Positions 1 to 6,251 of a DNA stretch of 6,531 bases are shown here, one piece after another; the first letter of the stretch is position 1, and each line of letters opens with the position of its first letter. The translations under genes were made by a program, and so were the position numbers. Location: the NCBI GenBank assembly GCA_947307005.1, contig CAMZHY010000219.1, forward strand, positions 1 to 6,531, in the 5' to 3' direction. The DNA is from an uncultured Planctomycetaceae bacterium. Its GTDB lineage: Bacteria; Planctomycetota; Planctomycetia; Pirellulales; Thermoguttaceae. The notes beneath the pieces were generated by a model. It ran no database searches. It was not told the origin of the DNA and saw only the letters and a program-made list of their open reading frames with translations.

Positions 1-20
1 AACGGGAGCGAGAACCGAAC

Positions 21-59
21 CAAGCGCGCGGTAGCGCGAACAGCGGTCCAGCGCGCTTG
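21..59. repeat. GC-rich inverted repeat at left edge
   Basis: CAAGCGCGC (21-29) is matched by its exact reverse complement GCGCGCTTG (51-59), with 21 bases between. It could fold as a hairpin on either strand. No U-run follows, so it is not a standard terminator. It could belong to a structured RNA or a dispersed repeat that continues left of the window. Chance is also possible in such GC-rich DNA. Confidence 0.3.
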
Positions 60-202
60 CGCTGGCGCCGAATCCCGGTTATATGCCTCTGCGCATACGT
101 TGAATCATCGCTCTCCTTGGTCGCAGGCGTCTGTGACAATATAAGCCGCCCGCCGCGAGACGGAAACGTAGCTCATAATAAAACCGTCTTCTGGGCGGCA
201 AC

Positions 203-232
203 TCGAATAAAAGCGCCTTCGGCGGGCGCTTT
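203..232 (-). terminator. Possible terminator downstream of ndk
   Basis: AAAGCGCC (210-217) pairs perfectly with GGCGCTTT (225-232) across a 7-base loop. Read on the minus strand, the stem runs straight into TTTTATT, the form expected of an intrinsic terminator. It lies about 220 bases beyond the ndk stop codon, and no gene intervenes, so it could end the ndk transcript. On the plus strand the U-tract is poor. Confidence 0.4.
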
Positions 233-451
233 CAGACGATTTTCCCTTCTATATGTTTCTGCCTTTGATATTGAAAAGACCCGCAAATCGATTGATTCTG
301 AAAACTCAATTCGATAAATGTCGCTTTTTCAATCCGACGGATTTCTGATTCCTAACCCGACGCGAAGTATTTCGTCACGACAAGCGCAGCTACCGAAGAG
401 TTTGCGTTCTTGGGGATAAAAAGTAAAACCGTGCGTTTGAGATACCGGCGA

Positions 452-877
452 CTAGACGTCGGAACCGAAGAAGTTGGCGATTTCTTTAGCGGCGGATTCC
501 GGCGAATCGGAGGCGTGGACGAGGTTTTCCGTATAGCTGTAGGCGAGGTCGCCGCGAATCGTTCCGGGTTCGGCGACGGCGGGGTCGATCGCGCCGACGA
601 GTCGGCGAACGAATCGCACCGCGTCGCGCCCTTCCCAGATCGACGCGACGACGGGACCGCGCGTGACGAACGCTTCGATTTTGGGATAGAACGGTTCTTG
701 CGCGAGATGCGGATAATGTTTCGCCGCAAGTTCTTTAGAGATCATGCGCGTCTCCATGCGGACCAGCTTAAGCCCTTTGCGCTCTAAACGAGAGATAATC
801 TCGCCGACCAGCCCGCGTTCGAGCGCGTCCGGCTTGAGCATAACAAACGTCCGTTGAATCGCGTCGGCGTCCGACAT
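452..877 (-). CDS. ndk: Nucleoside diphosphate kinase
   Basis: Ndk moves the gamma-phosphate from ATP to other (d)NDPs through a phospho-histidine intermediate, balancing nucleotide pools in the cytosol. The 141-residue product has the usual length of bacterial Ndk and the full signature: FVMLKPDA near residues 11-18 with Lys15, RGPVV at 73-77, PGTIRGDLA at 104-112, and the active-site stretch NLVHASDS at 118-125 with catalytic His121. The chosen ATG at 875-877 has AAGGAG (887-892) nine bases upstream. A TTG six codons earlier overlaps that ribosome site and is not a credible start. The gene stands alone: the left gap has no gene, and the gene to the right is divergent. No key residue is missing. 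The family is certain; a shift of start would be the only doubt. Confidence 0.97.
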   Translation of the reverse strand: MSDADAIQRTFVMLKPDALERGLVGEIISRLERKGLKLVRMETRMISKELAAKHYPHLAQEPFYPKIEAFVTRGPVVASIWEGRDAVRFVRRLVGAIDPAVAEPGTIRGDLAYSYTENLVHASDSPESAAKEIANFFGSDV

Positions 878-947
878 TGCGCTGTTCTCCTTCAACCTCT
901 AATTTCTTTTGCCGTTTGAGCGCGATTGTCATACCGCGTCTTCGTTC

Positions 948-975
948 AGTATACGACCAGTCCTTTATTCCTCAA
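948..975 (-). promoter_or_regulatory. Likely sigma70-type promoter of ndk
   Basis: On the minus strand TTGAGG (970-975) is followed after 16 bases by TATACT (948-953), matching 4/6 and 5/6 of the consensus. Transcription would begin near 941, giving a leader of roughly 65 bases before the ndk ATG. This is a consensus match only. Confidence 0.42.
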
Positions 976-1139
976 GCCCCGTCGAGACCTTTGACGGAGG
1001 CGTTTCCATATGTCGAGACGCTCATTATGTTTTCTCTATTTTTTAGCAAGACCGCGTATGAAGTCCGACGGAATTATGTTATGACGAAACTGGATGACGT
1101 CGGCGAACTCGACAACCAATGGAGAAAACTAGGGATTTC

Positions 1140-1168
1140 TTGAAAATTTCAACAAATTTTATTAAAAA
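1140..1168 (+). promoter_or_regulatory. Promoter with operator-like dyad, nucleotidase gene
   Basis: TTGAAA (1140-1145) and TAAAAA (1163-1168) are spaced by 17 bases, matching 5/6 and 4/6 of a sigma70 promoter. The spacer is almost filled by a perfect dyad, AAAATTT-CAAC-AAATTTT (1143-1160). A dyad between -35 and -10 is a typical repressor site. The downstream gene starts at 1373, so the leader would be about 200 bases long. The AT-richness of the stretch makes a chance palindrome possible. Confidence 0.33.
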
Positions 1169-1372
1169 CAAACGTCTCCGCGCTACTTAAAGAACAGAGG
1201 AAACTAATAATGGCGAGCAGGCGCGGTCGTCCGCGTTTTGGACTTGATCGCAGGAGGACTGAAGACGATCGGCGATCAACAGCCGCTTTCAATGCGTAAA
1301 AAGTTTGGCGCCGCCAAGTCGCGCGCGATTGACGTCTGTCCGGCAAATCTAGAATGAAAGGAACCTGTTTTC

Positions 1373-3079
1373 ATGAATAGGATTGTTTCTACCGCGCTTG
1401 CGTTTGCGCTTGCTGTGATCGCAAGTTTTTCGTTCTCCTTTGCGGAGACGAGCGACGACGTCGTCGTGCTCTACACGAACGACGTCCACTGCGCGATCGA
1501 CAACAACATCGGCTACGACGGACTCGCGTTGTATAAGAGGGAAATGCAGGCGCTTTATAAACGCGTCATTCTTGTCGATTCTGGAGACGCGCTACAGGGA
1601 GGGCCAATCGGTCTTTTTTCGAAAGGCGCGTATATAACGGAACTTATGAACCTCGTTGGATACGACGTCGCGGCGATCGGCAATCACGAGTTTGATTACG
1701 GCGTGGAGACGTTGAAAAAACGCGCCGAGGAATTTGGTTTCAGATACGTCTGCTGTAATTTCAAGGCGATAGAAACGGGCGAACCCGTCTTTGAATCGTT
1801 TAAGATCATTGACGCCGGCGAGATGAAAATCGCTTTTATCGGCGTCGTTACGCCCCTTTCTCTTGGTTCCGCTAAGCCCGTCTACTTCCAAAACGCCGAG
1901 GGACAATACGTCTATTCGTTTTGCGGGGACGGCGACGATCTTTACGAAGTCGTTCAGGCGAACGTAGATAACGCGAGGAGGAAAGGCGCGGATTACGTTA
2001 TTCTTTTAGGACACCTTGGAGAAAACGTTGGAGTTGAAAAATGGAGAGCGCAAGCCGTCGTAGAAAATACGACGGGGATAGACGCCGTTATCGACGCTCA
2101 CTCTCACGAGGTTACGCAAAGTCTCATCGTTAAAAACAAAGCGGGCGAGCCGGTAACGATCACGCAAACGGGGACGATGTTTGACCATATCGGAAAAATG
2201 ACTATTTCGAAGGATGGAATCGCGACCGAACTGATCGATCGCGTTCCCGCGCCCGAAAGCTCGATGGGATTGGACGAAGCGACGTGGACGGCAATTGACG
2301 GCCAATACGTTGACGTCGCCGTGAATCGCAAAGTTAGCGAAATCAATGCAAGCGTCGCCGAGAAGCTTTCCGAAAAGGTCGGGCGCGTTGACTTCGATCT
2401 TTGCGTTAACGATCCTAAGACGACAATAAGGCGCGTTAGAAACGGCGAGACGAATCTTGCCGACCTCGTCGCCGACGCGCTAAGAGAGACGTACAAGACG
2501 GATATTGCTCTCCTTTACGGAGGGGGCGTCCGAAACGACGTCCAAAGGGGAGAGATAACGTACGGCGACGTGTTGAAAGCGTTTCCGTTCGACAACAAAA
2601 TTCTCTCCGTCAAAGTTTCGGGACGCCAAATCCTCAACGCGCTTGAGTTTGGCGCCAAGAAATACCCTGAGGAGGATCCTGCGTTTTTGAGCGCGGTTTC
2701 TGGAATAGCGTTTACGATCGACGCGAGCGTAAAAAGCGGGGTTGAACTCGACGAGCTCAACAGGTTCAAGCGCGTAAACGGCGAATACCGCGTCAAAAAC
2801 GTTATGATCGGAGGCGAGCCTCTTGATCTGGAGAAAGAGTATTCTCTGTGTTCAAATTCCTTTATGCTGCTGGAGGGCGGCGACGGTTACGGTCCTATTT
2901 TTGAAGACTGCGAAATAATCGAAGCGTGGGGCGAGTCAGACGTCGAGCATTTCAATCGATATATCCGCGACGAATTGGGCGGTTGCGTTCCCGATAGCTA
3001 TAAAGACCCGAAGGGACAAGGTCGTATTACAATCGTCGCCGGCGTTACGAAAGAGAACTCGGACGTTTCTAACGATTAA
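1373..3079 (+). CDS. Secreted 5'-nucleotidase, UshA/YfkN-like family
   Basis: The product is a two-domain metallophosphoesterase that should strip phosphate from extracytoplasmic nucleotides (or related phosphoesters, such as UDP-sugars) for salvage. It has 568 residues. A signal peptide covers about residues 1-24, with likely cleavage after SFA. The N-terminal catalytic domain (about 28-290) keeps all dimetal ligands: TNDVH (Asp37, His39), GDALQG (Asp72), GNHEFDYG (Asn104, His105), GHLGE (His214) and DAHSHE (His243, His245). The C-terminal nucleotide-binding domain (about 335-555) has NLADLVADAL, GGGVRND (383-389), AFPFDN and F497 before GGDGY (502-506), matching the aromatic clamp region of UshA-type enzymes. 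The ATG has AAAGGA at 1357-1362. The gene is monocistronic and ends before a strong terminator. The exact substrate cannot be told from sequence; no lipoprotein Cys or membrane anchor is seen. Confidence 0.93.
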   Translation: MNRIVSTALAFALAVIASFSFSFAETSDDVVVLYTNDVHCAIDNNIGYDGLALYKREMQALYKRVILVDSGDALQGGPIGLFSKGAYITELMNLVGYDVAAIGNHEFDYGVETLKKRAEEFGFRYVCCNFKAIETGEPVFESFKIIDAGEMKIAFIGVVTPLSLGSAKPVYFQNAEGQYVYSFCGDGDDLYEVVQANVDNARRKGADYVILLGHLGENVGVEKWRAQAVVENTTGIDAVIDAHSHEVTQSLIVKNKAGEPVTITQTGTMFDHIGKMTISKDGIATELIDRVPAPESSMGLDEATWTAIDGQYVDVAVNRKVSEINASVAEKLSEKVGRVDFDLCVNDPKTTIRRVRNGETNLADLVADALRETYKTDIALLYGGGVRNDVQRGEITYGDVLKAFPFDNKILSVKVSGRQILNALEFGAKKYPEEDPAFLSAVSGIAFTIDASVKSGVELDELNRFKRVNGEYRVKNVMIGGEPLDLEKEYSLCSNSFMLLEGGDGYGPIFEDCEIIEAWGESDVEHFNRYIRDELGGCVPDSYKDPKGQGRITIVAGVTKENSDVSND

Positions 3080-3138
3080 AGTCGTCGTTAAACCGCCTCC
3101 GGCGCAGTCCGACCCTTATTTCTCTAGCGAGAAAAGAC

Positions 3139-3172
3139 ACACGCGCGTCCTCTTCGGGAACGCGCGTGTTTT
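3139..3172 (+). terminator. Intrinsic terminator after nucleotidase gene
   Basis: ACACGCGCGT (3139-3148) and ACGCGCGTGT (3160-3169) form a perfect 10-bp GC-rich stem with an 11-base loop containing TTCG, followed by TTTT (3169-3172). It lies 60 bases past the stop codon and separates the nucleotidase gene from the isomerase gene. Confidence 0.85.
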
Positions 3173-3225
3173 CAATCGCGGCGGACGGCGCCTTTTACGA
3201 GCGTCTCCCGCGCTTTTCACGTTTT

Positions 3226-3279
3226 TTGACAGAAACTAGAGTTTCCGTCGTGGCGGAGCGCGATTGTTTAGGGTATATT
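3226..3279 (+). promoter_or_regulatory. Promoter region with perfect dyad, isomerase gene
   Basis: A perfect TTGACA (3226-3231) is followed at once by the dyad GAAACT-AG-AGTTTC (3232-3245). No good -10 box lies at the standard distance. A good -10-like TATATT sits at 3274-3279 but has only TGGCGG 17 bases before it. Either box may be the working promoter for the gene at 3348. The dyad could be an operator. The assignment is by consensus and position only. Confidence 0.35.
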
Positions 3280-3347
3280 CATACGGAGAAGCTAGACAAA
3301 CGCGTCTCGTAGAAACAATACGCCGTCATTTACAGGAGAAAACTTCG

Positions 3348-4373
3348 ATGACCGACAATACCAATCCGCGTCCTCAGGTGATTATCACGGGTTTTGCCGA
3401 CGAATGCTCTAATTCGAAGACGCTGGTCGAGCAGTTTTCGGTTTTCGCCGCTTTGGGACTGCAGTATTATTCGATTCGCTTTGTCAACCTTGGCGACGGC
3501 GTTAAGAACGTCATGAAATTGACGCCGGACGAGCTTCGTTCGGTTCTTGAAGTCCAGAACGATTACGGTCTCAACGTTTCGTCGATCGGCTCTCCGATCG
3601 GCAAGATCAAGCTGCTCGACGTCGACGACGGTCTTAAGGATCCGTATATCCCGTTTGATCAATATCTTGAGAACGAAGTCAAACGGGTCTGCGATATCGC
3701 GCACTTCTTTGAGACGAAGCTCATTCGCGGATTTTCGTTCTATCAGCCCAAAGACGACGATCCGAAGAAATACGTTTCTCAAGTCGTCGATCGTCTCGGG
3801 AAGATCGCGGAGGTCTGCCATCGCGCCGATCTTACGTTCGGACTCGAGGTCGAGGCGAATCTCGTCGGCTGCAACGGTTGGATTCTTTCGGAAATCTACC
3901 GGCAGGTCAACCATCCGGCGCTCAAGCTCGTTTTCGACGCCGCGAACCTCGTCGTTCAAGGCTATACGACGGCGGAAATTTTCGAGCAGTACGAAGCGAT
4001 GAAGCCCGGTCTCGGATGGCTGCATATCAAAGACTACGCGAAGACGACCGTCGCCGTCAAAGGCGGTCGTCAGGACGAAGACAAGATGAAAGGATTCGTC
4101 CCTTGCGATAGAGGCTATTCGGGGCATGAGGCGATTCTTCGCGATTTCGCGACAATCCTTCCGTCGCTGACGACTTACGGTCAGAAACGCGGAATCCCCG
4201 GCGTCTTTCTCGATCTCGAGCCGCACGTTCGAGGCGGCGGTCAGTTCGGCGGATACAGCGGGGCCGACGGGCTTGGCGTCGCGCTCCGCGCGCTTTGCAA
4301 CACGCTCGATTACGTCGGGATCGACTACCATCTGCGCGATTTTGACGACCTGCGCGCCGCGCGCGGTTTTTGA
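3348..4373 (+). CDS. Sugar phosphate isomerase/epimerase (TIM barrel)
   Basis: The 341-residue product belongs to the xylose-isomerase-like TIM-barrel family (AP endonuclease 2 type), cytosolic metal-dependent enzymes that isomerise or epimerise sugars, sugar acids or inositol derivatives. The usual metal ligands can be traced: Glu167 in GLEVE, Asp197 in LVFDAAN, His226 in LHIKDY, and Glu291 in LDLEPH. The N-terminal strand holds ITGFADE (13-19), and YYSIRF follows at 40-45. I chose ATG at 3348 because AGGAG (3334-3338) precedes it by nine bases; a frame extension to 3264 adds 28 residues without a ribosome site or conservation. No sugar transporter, kinase or dehydrogenase is adjacent, so the substrate is unknown. 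It ends in a terminator shared with the convergent exporter gene. Confidence 0.88.
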   Translation: MTDNTNPRPQVIITGFADECSNSKTLVEQFSVFAALGLQYYSIRFVNLGDGVKNVMKLTPDELRSVLEVQNDYGLNVSSIGSPIGKIKLLDVDDGLKDPYIPFDQYLENEVKRVCDIAHFFETKLIRGFSFYQPKDDDPKKYVSQVVDRLGKIAEVCHRADLTFGLEVEANLVGCNGWILSEIYRQVNHPALKLVFDAANLVVQGYTTAEIFEQYEAMKPGLGWLHIKDYAKTTVAVKGGRQDEDKMKGFVPCDRGYSGHEAILRDFATILPSLTTYGQKRGIPGVFLDLEPHVRGGGQFGGYSGADGLGVALRALCNTLDYVGIDYHLRDFDDLRAARGF

Positions 4374-4378
4374 GCGTC

Positions 4379-4417
4379 GAAAAAACGACGACGGCGCGAG
4401 AGACGCGCCCGTCTTTT
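4379..4417. terminator. Shared bidirectional terminator
   Basis: GACGGCGCG (4390-4398) pairs with CGCGCCCGTC (4404-4413), nine base pairs with one bulged C, loop AGAGA. On the plus strand TTTT (4414-4417) follows directly and would stop the isomerase transcript. On the minus strand the same stem is followed, after a few bases, by a run of six U (complement of 4380-4385 region), serving the convergent exporter gene. A second, longer-range inverted repeat (4424-4433 with 4460-4469) lies between the stem and the exporter stop codon. Confidence 0.72.
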
Positions 4418-4470
4418 CATAAACGATCCCGACAAGAACGACGTCCGCGTTGTCTCGTCGTCGGGGTCGT

Positions 4471-5610
4471 CTAGTCGGAGACGTCGACGTCGGCGACGAT
4501 ATAGGTCTCGTACTCAGGGTAGGCGGTCTTCATTTCCTCGTTGAGAATTTTCAGCGCGTCGTGGGGAAGGACGTCGAAACTCAAAACGACGTCGAAGCGT
4601 ATCGTCTTGGTTTCGGCGTCGAGGTAGAATCCATGAATCTGCAACGCCCATTCGTGGACGAGCGTTCGTTCGACGACGTCTTTCCGTATTCTCGCCACCT
4701 CGTTGTTCGACGTGTTGTAGGAATAGATTCCGACCGCGACGAGAATGACGCCCGTTTCTTTAAAGACTTTCTCTTCGAGTCTCCGCGTCAGTCCGTCCGC
4801 CTCTCCGACGCTCATATGGTCGGGCAGCTCCAAATGAACGGACGCTAGGTTTTTGTCGGGTCCGTAGTTGTGCAGAATGAGATCGTAGGCGCCCCGAACC
4901 TCAGGCTCTTCTGTCAACAGCGTTTTGATTCTCTTGGAAAGCTTTCGGTCGATTCGTTTGCCAAGGATTTCGTCGAGCGTGTCGCGGATCATTCCGAGAC
5001 CCGCTTTGATGATGAAGCACGCGATGAACGTTCCCAGATAAGGCTCTAGCGAAACGCCCGAAACGATGAAAATAATCGCCGTAACGAGAACGGATGCGGA
5101 AATAACCGAGTCGAAGAGCGCGTCGGCGCCGGAAGCGATTAACGCTCCGGAATTGACCTTGACGCCTTGAGCTTTGACGTATCTTCCAAGCGCAATCTTA
5201 ACGACAATCGCTATTCCCATAATTGTCAACGCGACCGCGCTGAAGTTCGGCGTCTCCGGGTCGAAAATATTCTTGATCGATTCCACGGCGGACGTTATGC
5301 CGGCGTAAAGGACGACGCCCGCGATAATCAGCGCGCTTAGATACTCGAATCGCCCATATCCCAACGGGTGTTTTTTGTTCGGCGTTTTTTGGGCCAGTTT
5401 CGCGCCGCCGATCGCGACGATGGAGGAAATAGCGTCCGAAAAATTGTTCAACGCGTCTACCGTTATCGCGATTGAGTTCGACGCGACTCCCATGACGCCC
5501 TTGATGGACGCCAATATCAGGTTCGTTACGATTCCGATGACGCTCGTTCGGACGATGACGCTTGTTCTATCGGCGACGCCTGGCTTCTTTGGAGGGTTCT
5601 CGACGTTCAT
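4471..5610 (-). CDS. Cation diffusion facilitator, probable Mn2+ exporter
   Basis: This 379-residue inner-membrane antiporter would export a divalent cation in exchange for protons. Six membrane segments are visible at roughly 19-40, 47-68, 90-112, 123-143, 158-183 and 187-207, with the family motif HPLGYGRFEYL at 81-91 between TM2 and TM3. The transport site reads Asn55-xxx-Asp59 in TM2 and Asp163-xxx-Asp167 in TM5. This N-D/D-D set differs from the His-containing Zn2+ type and, from family knowledge, resembles MntE-type manganese exporters; Mn2+ as substrate is therefore inferred. The C-terminal part is long: after the usual cytosolic ferredoxin-like domain (about 218-296) comes another region of about 80 residues that looks like a second copy of that fold. 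The ATG at 5608-5610 has AAGGA nine bases upstream. The gene is alone, convergent with the isomerase gene. Confidence 0.92.
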   Translation of the reverse strand: MNVENPPKKPGVADRTSVIVRTSVIGIVTNLILASIKGVMGVASNSIAITVDALNNFSDAISSIVAIGGAKLAQKTPNKKHPLGYGRFEYLSALIIAGVVLYAGITSAVESIKNIFDPETPNFSAVALTIMGIAIVVKIALGRYVKAQGVKVNSGALIASGADALFDSVISASVLVTAIIFIVSGVSLEPYLGTFIACFIIKAGLGMIRDTLDEILGKRIDRKLSKRIKTLLTEEPEVRGAYDLILHNYGPDKNLASVHLELPDHMSVGEADGLTRRLEEKVFKETGVILVAVGIYSYNTSNNEVARIRKDVVERTLVHEWALQIHGFYLDAETKTIRFDVVLSFDVLPHDALKILNEEMKTAYPEYETYIVADVDVSD

Positions 5611-5656
5611 TTTTCATGATCCTTGCGCGGCGCGTTCTAAAGGAGTTGGTCTTGAT

Positions 5657-5662
5657 ATTGTA
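5657..5662 (-). promoter_or_regulatory. Possible -10 box for the exporter gene
   Basis: TACAAT on the minus strand matches 5/6 of the -10 consensus and sits about 47 bases before the exporter ATG, in the only gap between that gene and the pseudogene stop codon. No convincing -35 box lies at the right distance (ATAGCG is found there), so the call is weak. No manganese riboswitch (yybP-ykoY) was apparent in this short leader. Confidence 0.25.
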
Positions 5663-5690
5663 TGAGAATGATGTTTTTGCGCTATTGGGA

Positions 5691-6215
5691 TCATAGAAAA
5701 GGCGTTAAAAAGCGCGCAGCGTATTGAAAAGACAAGGCGTCGACAGGTTTCGTGAAGATTGACGCTTCAGAAAGAACATTTTTGCTATGCGGAATGAGCG
5801 AGGCGCCGTTGTTCATTCGCATATAATCCGCGTCGACGATTGCAGTTAATGACGAGGGGGCTAGGTCGTCGTCGTTTGTCGTCGGAAGCGCGTCGCGAAG
5901 GTAGACCTGAAGAAAGTCTTTATACTCGCGATCGTTTCCTTGGCGTTTTGCGTTGAGACGTTTCTTCTAAAAGCTCCGTCGCCGTTTTAACCTCATTCCG
6001 ACAAAAGGTCAAGAAAATCCGTCCGGTTGAGCGCGCTTGCAACGAAATCTTTGTCGTCGCGACCTTTTGTAATTCAATCTTGACGCGCCCCAACTTATCA
6101 TTTCTTTGATCGAGACGGCTACGGAAAAGGTTGGCTCGCTCCGTTCGCATCTTTTTCAGTTTTCAAAGAGTTCGTTCTCGAAGTTGCTTGTAATATCTTG
6201 AAAAATACGATAGAA
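5691..6215 (-). pseudogene. Frameshifted pseudogene, unidentified protein
   Basis: No intact gene fits here, yet protein-like text runs across all three minus frames. From 6215 to 6159 it begins FYRIFQDITSNFENELF and hits TGA (6156-6158). The same frame then gives EPTFSVAVSIKEMISWGASR to an AAAA run at 6065-6068. The next frame gives GRDDKDFVASALNRTDFLD up to TGA at 5993-5995. A third frame gives EVKTATELLEETS to about 5956. The last, 5954-5691, gives NDREYKDFLQVYLRDALP and continues to FLTPFL and a TGA stop, 87 residues with no start codon in front. Each of the three shifts equals one extra base, and the joined text reads as one chain of about 165-170 residues. I do not recognise the family. 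Neighbouring genes are clean, so sequencing error is unlikely. A 76-codon ORF (5920-6150) lies across these segments but lacks a ribosome site. Confidence 0.55.
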
Positions 6216-6216
6216 T
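6188..6216 (+). promoter_or_regulatory. Promoter of the toxin-antitoxin operon
   Basis: TTGTAA (6188-6193) and TAGAAT (6211-6216) are 17 bases apart and match 4/6 and 5/6 of the sigma70 consensus. Transcription would start near 6223, 29 bases before the antitoxin ATG. A short dyad TCTCC/GGAGA (6224-6228 and 6234-6238) lies at the start of the leader, where an autoregulating Phd-type antitoxin could bind. Confidence 0.5.
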
Positions 6217-6237
6217 CAGTCGGTCTCCGCGTGGGAG

Positions 6238-6245
6238 AAGGAGGT
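6238..6245 (+). promoter_or_regulatory. Strong ribosome site setting antitoxin start
   Basis: AAGGAGGT is a full-length complement to the 16S anti-Shine-Dalgarno sequence. It lies seven bases (from GGAGG) before ATG 6252 and rules out the TTG at 6198 as start. Such strong initiation suits an antitoxin, which must be made in excess of its toxin. Confidence 0.85.
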
Positions 6246-6251
6246 GGAATA

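Larger units (their letters stand above)
1..451. other. Gap without a supported gene
   Basis: No reading frame here has a start codon with a ribosome binding site and protein-like composition. Frame 3 is open from the left edge to a stop at 315-317, but its product is Arg/Ser-rich, matches nothing I recognise and has only a TTG as internal start. Frame 1 is open from the edge to TAA at 142-144 and could be the tail of a gene outside the window, though it does not look like one. What can be seen is a GC-rich inverted repeat (21-59), a terminator-like hairpin (203-232) and a 13-base perfect dyad, AATCCGACGGATT, at 331-343. The dyad has no U-run and no evident role. Confidence 0.6.
878..1372. 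other. Long intergenic gap between divergent genes
   Basis: About 495 bases separate ndk from the nucleotidase gene. Besides the two promoter candidates, the plus strand holds three short coding-like pieces. ATG at 1010 has GGAGG (996-1000) nine bases upstream and gives 24 codons to TGA at 1084; it overlaps by ATGA a second ATG (1081) that reads 20 codons to 1143. ATG at 1210 has GAGGA (1197-1201) eight bases upstream and gives 29 codons, starting MASRRGRPRF. A different frame is open from 1211 to TGA at 1357 and contains a protein-like run (VVRVLDLIAGGLKTIG) but no good start. None is recognised. They may be tiny genes, remnants of a lost gene or chance. Confidence 0.4.

Noticed and set aside
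57..317. An 86-codon frame starting with TTG in the left gap.
   Set aside because: The start is TTG without a ribosome site, the composition is not protein-like for this genome, and a terminator-like hairpin lies within it.
1329..1355. TTGACG and TAGAAT with a 15-base spacer directly before the nucleotidase gene.
   Set aside because: The spacer is short, and the implied transcript start would fall in or just after the ribosome site at 1357-1362, so the message would lose it.
3330..4331. A 333-codon open frame on the minus strand opposite the sugar isomerase gene.
   Set aside because: It is the antisense shadow of a well-supported gene with clear catalytic residues. Its product is rich in Arg, Val and Asp without recognisable motifs, and it has no independent ribosome site evidence.
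4450..4848. A 132-codon plus-strand frame starting near the exporter stop codon.
   Set aside because: It lies almost wholly opposite the exporter gene, whose protein is clearly real. The product is a low-information Val/Asp/Arg-rich shadow.
5920..6150. A 76-codon minus-strand ORF starting with ATG.
   Set aside because: It has no ribosome site, and only its middle part (EVKTATELLEETS) fits the reconstructed pseudogene. The rest is out-of-frame reading of the other pseudogene segments.
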